A stretch of 17,709 nucleotides of DNA from S012-109 sp964425105 (GTDB lineage Bacteria; Pseudomonadota; Gammaproteobacteria; SZUA-140), in assembly GCA_964425105.1 (NCBI GenBank), contig CAYRLE010000052.1, forward strand, positions 1-17,709, written 5' to 3'. The position numbers and the translations under genes are program-made. Below are positions 14,412 through 17,709 of this stretch, piece by piece (the stretch's first letter is position 1; the number at the start of each line of letters is the position of its first letter). The notes under the pieces were generated by a model. It did not search any database, was not told where the DNA came from, and saw nothing but the letters and a program-made list of their open reading frames with translations.

Positions 14412-15824
14412 ATGAGAGTACGCACCCGCTTCGCCCCTAGCCCCACCGGCTATCTGCACATCGGCGGCGCCCGCACGGCGCTGTTTTCCTGGCTCTATGC
14501 CCGCAAACATGGCGGCAGCTTCATCCTGCGCATCGAGGATACGGATCTCGAGCGCTCCACCGCCGAGTCTATCAATGCCATTCTCGAGGGCATGACCTGG
14601 CTGGGGCTGGAGTACGACGAGGGGCCTTTCTACCAGATGGAGCGCATGGAGCGCTATCAGGAGGTGATCCAGCAGCTGCTGGACGAGGGCAAGGCCTACC
14701 GCTGTTATTGCTCGCGGGAGCGCCTGGAGATGCTGCGCGCCAAGCAGATGGCACGCAAGGAGAAGCCGCGCTACGACGGCCACTGTTGGCAGCGGGAGGC
14801 AGCGCCGCCGGAGGGTGTCAAGCCGGTGATCCGTTTCCGCAATCCCAGTGATGGCGTGGTGGTGGTGGAGGACATGATCCGCGGCCGCGTGGCGTTCAGC
14901 AACGATGAACTGGATGACCTGATTATCGCCCGTTCCGACGGCACGCCCACCTACAACCTGACGGTGGTGGTGGACGACTACGACATGAACATCACCCATG
15001 TGATCCGCGGTGATGACCATCTCAACAACACCCCGCGACAGATCAACATCCTGCGCGCCCTGGGGGCGCAACCGCCGGCCTATGCCCATGTGCCCATGAT
15101 CCTTGGGGAAGACGGCAAACGGCTTTCCAAGCGCCACGGCGCGGTGAGCGTCATGCAGTATCACGAAGAGGGCTACCTGCCGGAGGCGCTGCTCAACTAC
15201 CTAGTGCGCCTGGGTTGGTCCCACGGCGACCAGGAGATCTTCACCCTCGACGAGATGATCGAACTGTTCGACATCAAGGATATCAACAACTCCGCCTCCA
15301 CCTTCAATTCCGGCAAGCTGCTGTGGCTCAACCAGCACTACATCCAGCATGCGGCACCGGAGCATATCGCTCACCACCTGAGCTGGCACCTGGGAAGGCT
15401 GGACATCGACCCCGCCGAGGGGCCGCCGCTGGTAGAGGTAGTGAAGGCGCTGCAGGGGCGCGCCAAGACCCTGGTGGAGATGGCCGAGACCAGCGCCTTC
15501 ATCTACCGCGATTTCGAGGACTACGAACCCCAGGCGGCCAAGAAACACTTGCGGCCGGTGGCGCAGGAGCCGCTGGCCAAGGTGCGCGAGGCCCTGGCGG
15601 CTGTGGAGGAATGGACCCCGGAGCGTCTGCATCAAGTGGTGGAGACAGTGGCCGAAGAACTGGACCTGAAGATGGGCAAGGTGGCCCAGCCCCTGCGGGT
15701 GGCATTGTGCGGCCGGGCCGCCTCGCCGGGCATTGACGTGACCCTCTATCTGGTGGGCAAGGCGGCCTGCCTGCGCCGCATCGACAAGGCCCTGGACTAT
15801 ATCCGCCAGCGCGCAGCGGCTTGA
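14412..15824 (+). CDS. gltX: Glutamyl-tRNA synthetase
   Basis: The 470-residue class I synthetase charges tRNA-Glu with glutamate in the cytoplasm. The first signature is PSPTGYLHIGGART (HIGH-type at 16-19) and the second is KRLSK (236-240). The length equals E. coli GluRS. C98, C100 and C125 match the zinc ligands reported for the E. coli enzyme, but the fourth position, 127, is Gln instead of His, with H124 nearby. ATG 14412 is chosen because AGGA stands 6 bases upstream and the catalytic motif begins at residue 9; an in-frame ATG at 14310 would add 34 unlikely residues. glnS follows 13 bp later. With a separate GlnRS present, this should be a discriminating GluRS. Confidence 0.97.
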   Translation: MRVRTRFAPSPTGYLHIGGARTALFSWLYARKHGGSFILRIEDTDLERSTAESINAILEGMTWLGLEYDEGPFYQMERMERYQEVIQQLLDEGKAYRCYCSRERLEMLRAKQMARKEKPRYDGHCWQREAAPPEGVKPVIRFRNPSDGVVVVEDMIRGRVAFSNDELDDLIIARSDGTPTYNLTVVVDDYDMNITHVIRGDDHLNNTPRQINILRALGAQPPAYAHVPMILGEDGKRLSKRHGAVSVMQYHEEGYLPEALLNYLVRLGWSHGDQEIFTLDEMIELFDIKDINNSASTFNSGKLLWLNQHYIQHAAPEHIAHHLSWHLGRLDIDPAEGPPLVEVVKALQGRAKTLVEMAETSAFIYRDFEDYEPQAAKKHLRPVAQEPLAKVREALAAVEEWTPERLHQVVETVAEELDLKMGKVAQPLRVALCGRAASPGIDVTLYLVGKAACLRRIDKALDYIRQRAAA

Positions 15825-15837
15825 GGGAGGGGCGGCC

Positions 15838-17541
<1,704 letters not shown>

Positions 17542-17545
17542 TGCC

Positions 17546-17565
17546 AGGCCGTTAATTTTCGGCCT
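17546..17565 (+). terminator. Weak hairpin after glnS
   Basis: AGGCCG (17546-17551) pairs with CGGCCT (17560-17565) around TTAATTTT, four bases after the stop codon. Only scattered T residues follow, so termination efficiency is doubtful. Confidence 0.35.
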
Positions 17566-17586
17566 CATGTCTCTTGGTCAGGGATC

Positions 17587-17615
17587 TTGACAGGCCGCGG
17601 CGCGTATCGTAAAGT
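17587..17615 (+). promoter_or_regulatory. Promoter of tRNA-Ala
   Basis: A perfect TTGACA (17587-17592) is followed after 17 bp by TAAAGT (17610-17615). The stretch after it, GCGCCC, is a GC-rich discriminator typical of stable-RNA promoters under stringent control. Confidence 0.72.
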
Positions 17616-17632
17616 GCGCCCTTTGTAATTGC

Positions 17633-17708
<76 letters not shown>

Positions 17709-17709
17709 G

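Overview
The window reads as chromosomal DNA from a gammaproteobacterium, moderately GC-rich. It carries a discriminating-type glutamyl-tRNA synthetase next to a glutaminyl-tRNA synthetase, an Aer-type aerotaxis receptor that keeps the E. coli residue numbering, an NhaD Na+/H+ antiporter (common in marine or salt-tolerant members) and the small DUF6316-type protein seen in this class. The species cannot be named from the sequence alone.

Layout. (1) Positions 1-372 hold no gene: short tandem repeats that look like transposon or REP debris, then a 267-bp element with 32-bp inverted ends that stops two bases before the dnaQ start codon. (2) dnaQ (proofreading subunit of DNA polymerase III) and a TerB-like protein run rightward and converge on nhaD, which is leftward. 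(3) After a structured intergenic region comes an exported Deg/HtrA-type serine protease of unusual, plant DEG9-like type. (4) A cytoplasmic beta-propeller protein is followed by a 59-codon DUF6316-like gene. (5) A signalling block spans 6698-13319: an unrecognised small protein, a sensor histidine kinase and a NarL-type response regulator joined by ATGA overlaps, then a large GGDEF-EAL protein and an Aer-like chemoreceptor. (6) A leftward gene, possibly nucleoside-deoxyribosyltransferase-like, has a 161-bp palindromic element just upstream. (7) A translation block holds tRNA-Val(CAC), gltX, glnS and tRNA-Ala(GGC), with readable promoters for both tRNAs.

The most interesting part is the signalling block. 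The kinase and the GGDEF-EAL protein share the same unusual N-terminal CBS-pair-like sensory domain, including an identical 13-residue stretch (RYPQRIFADLLPR) in matching domain positions. This suggests that one intracellular signal is read both by a two-component pathway and by a c-di-GMP enzyme, beside a redox or oxygen chemoreceptor. The small protein fused by overlap to the kinase gene is a candidate accessory part. Both palindromic elements that sit against gene starts (dnaQ and the leftward gene at 13350) are a second theme: mobile or structured repeats appear to have replaced the native leader DNA.
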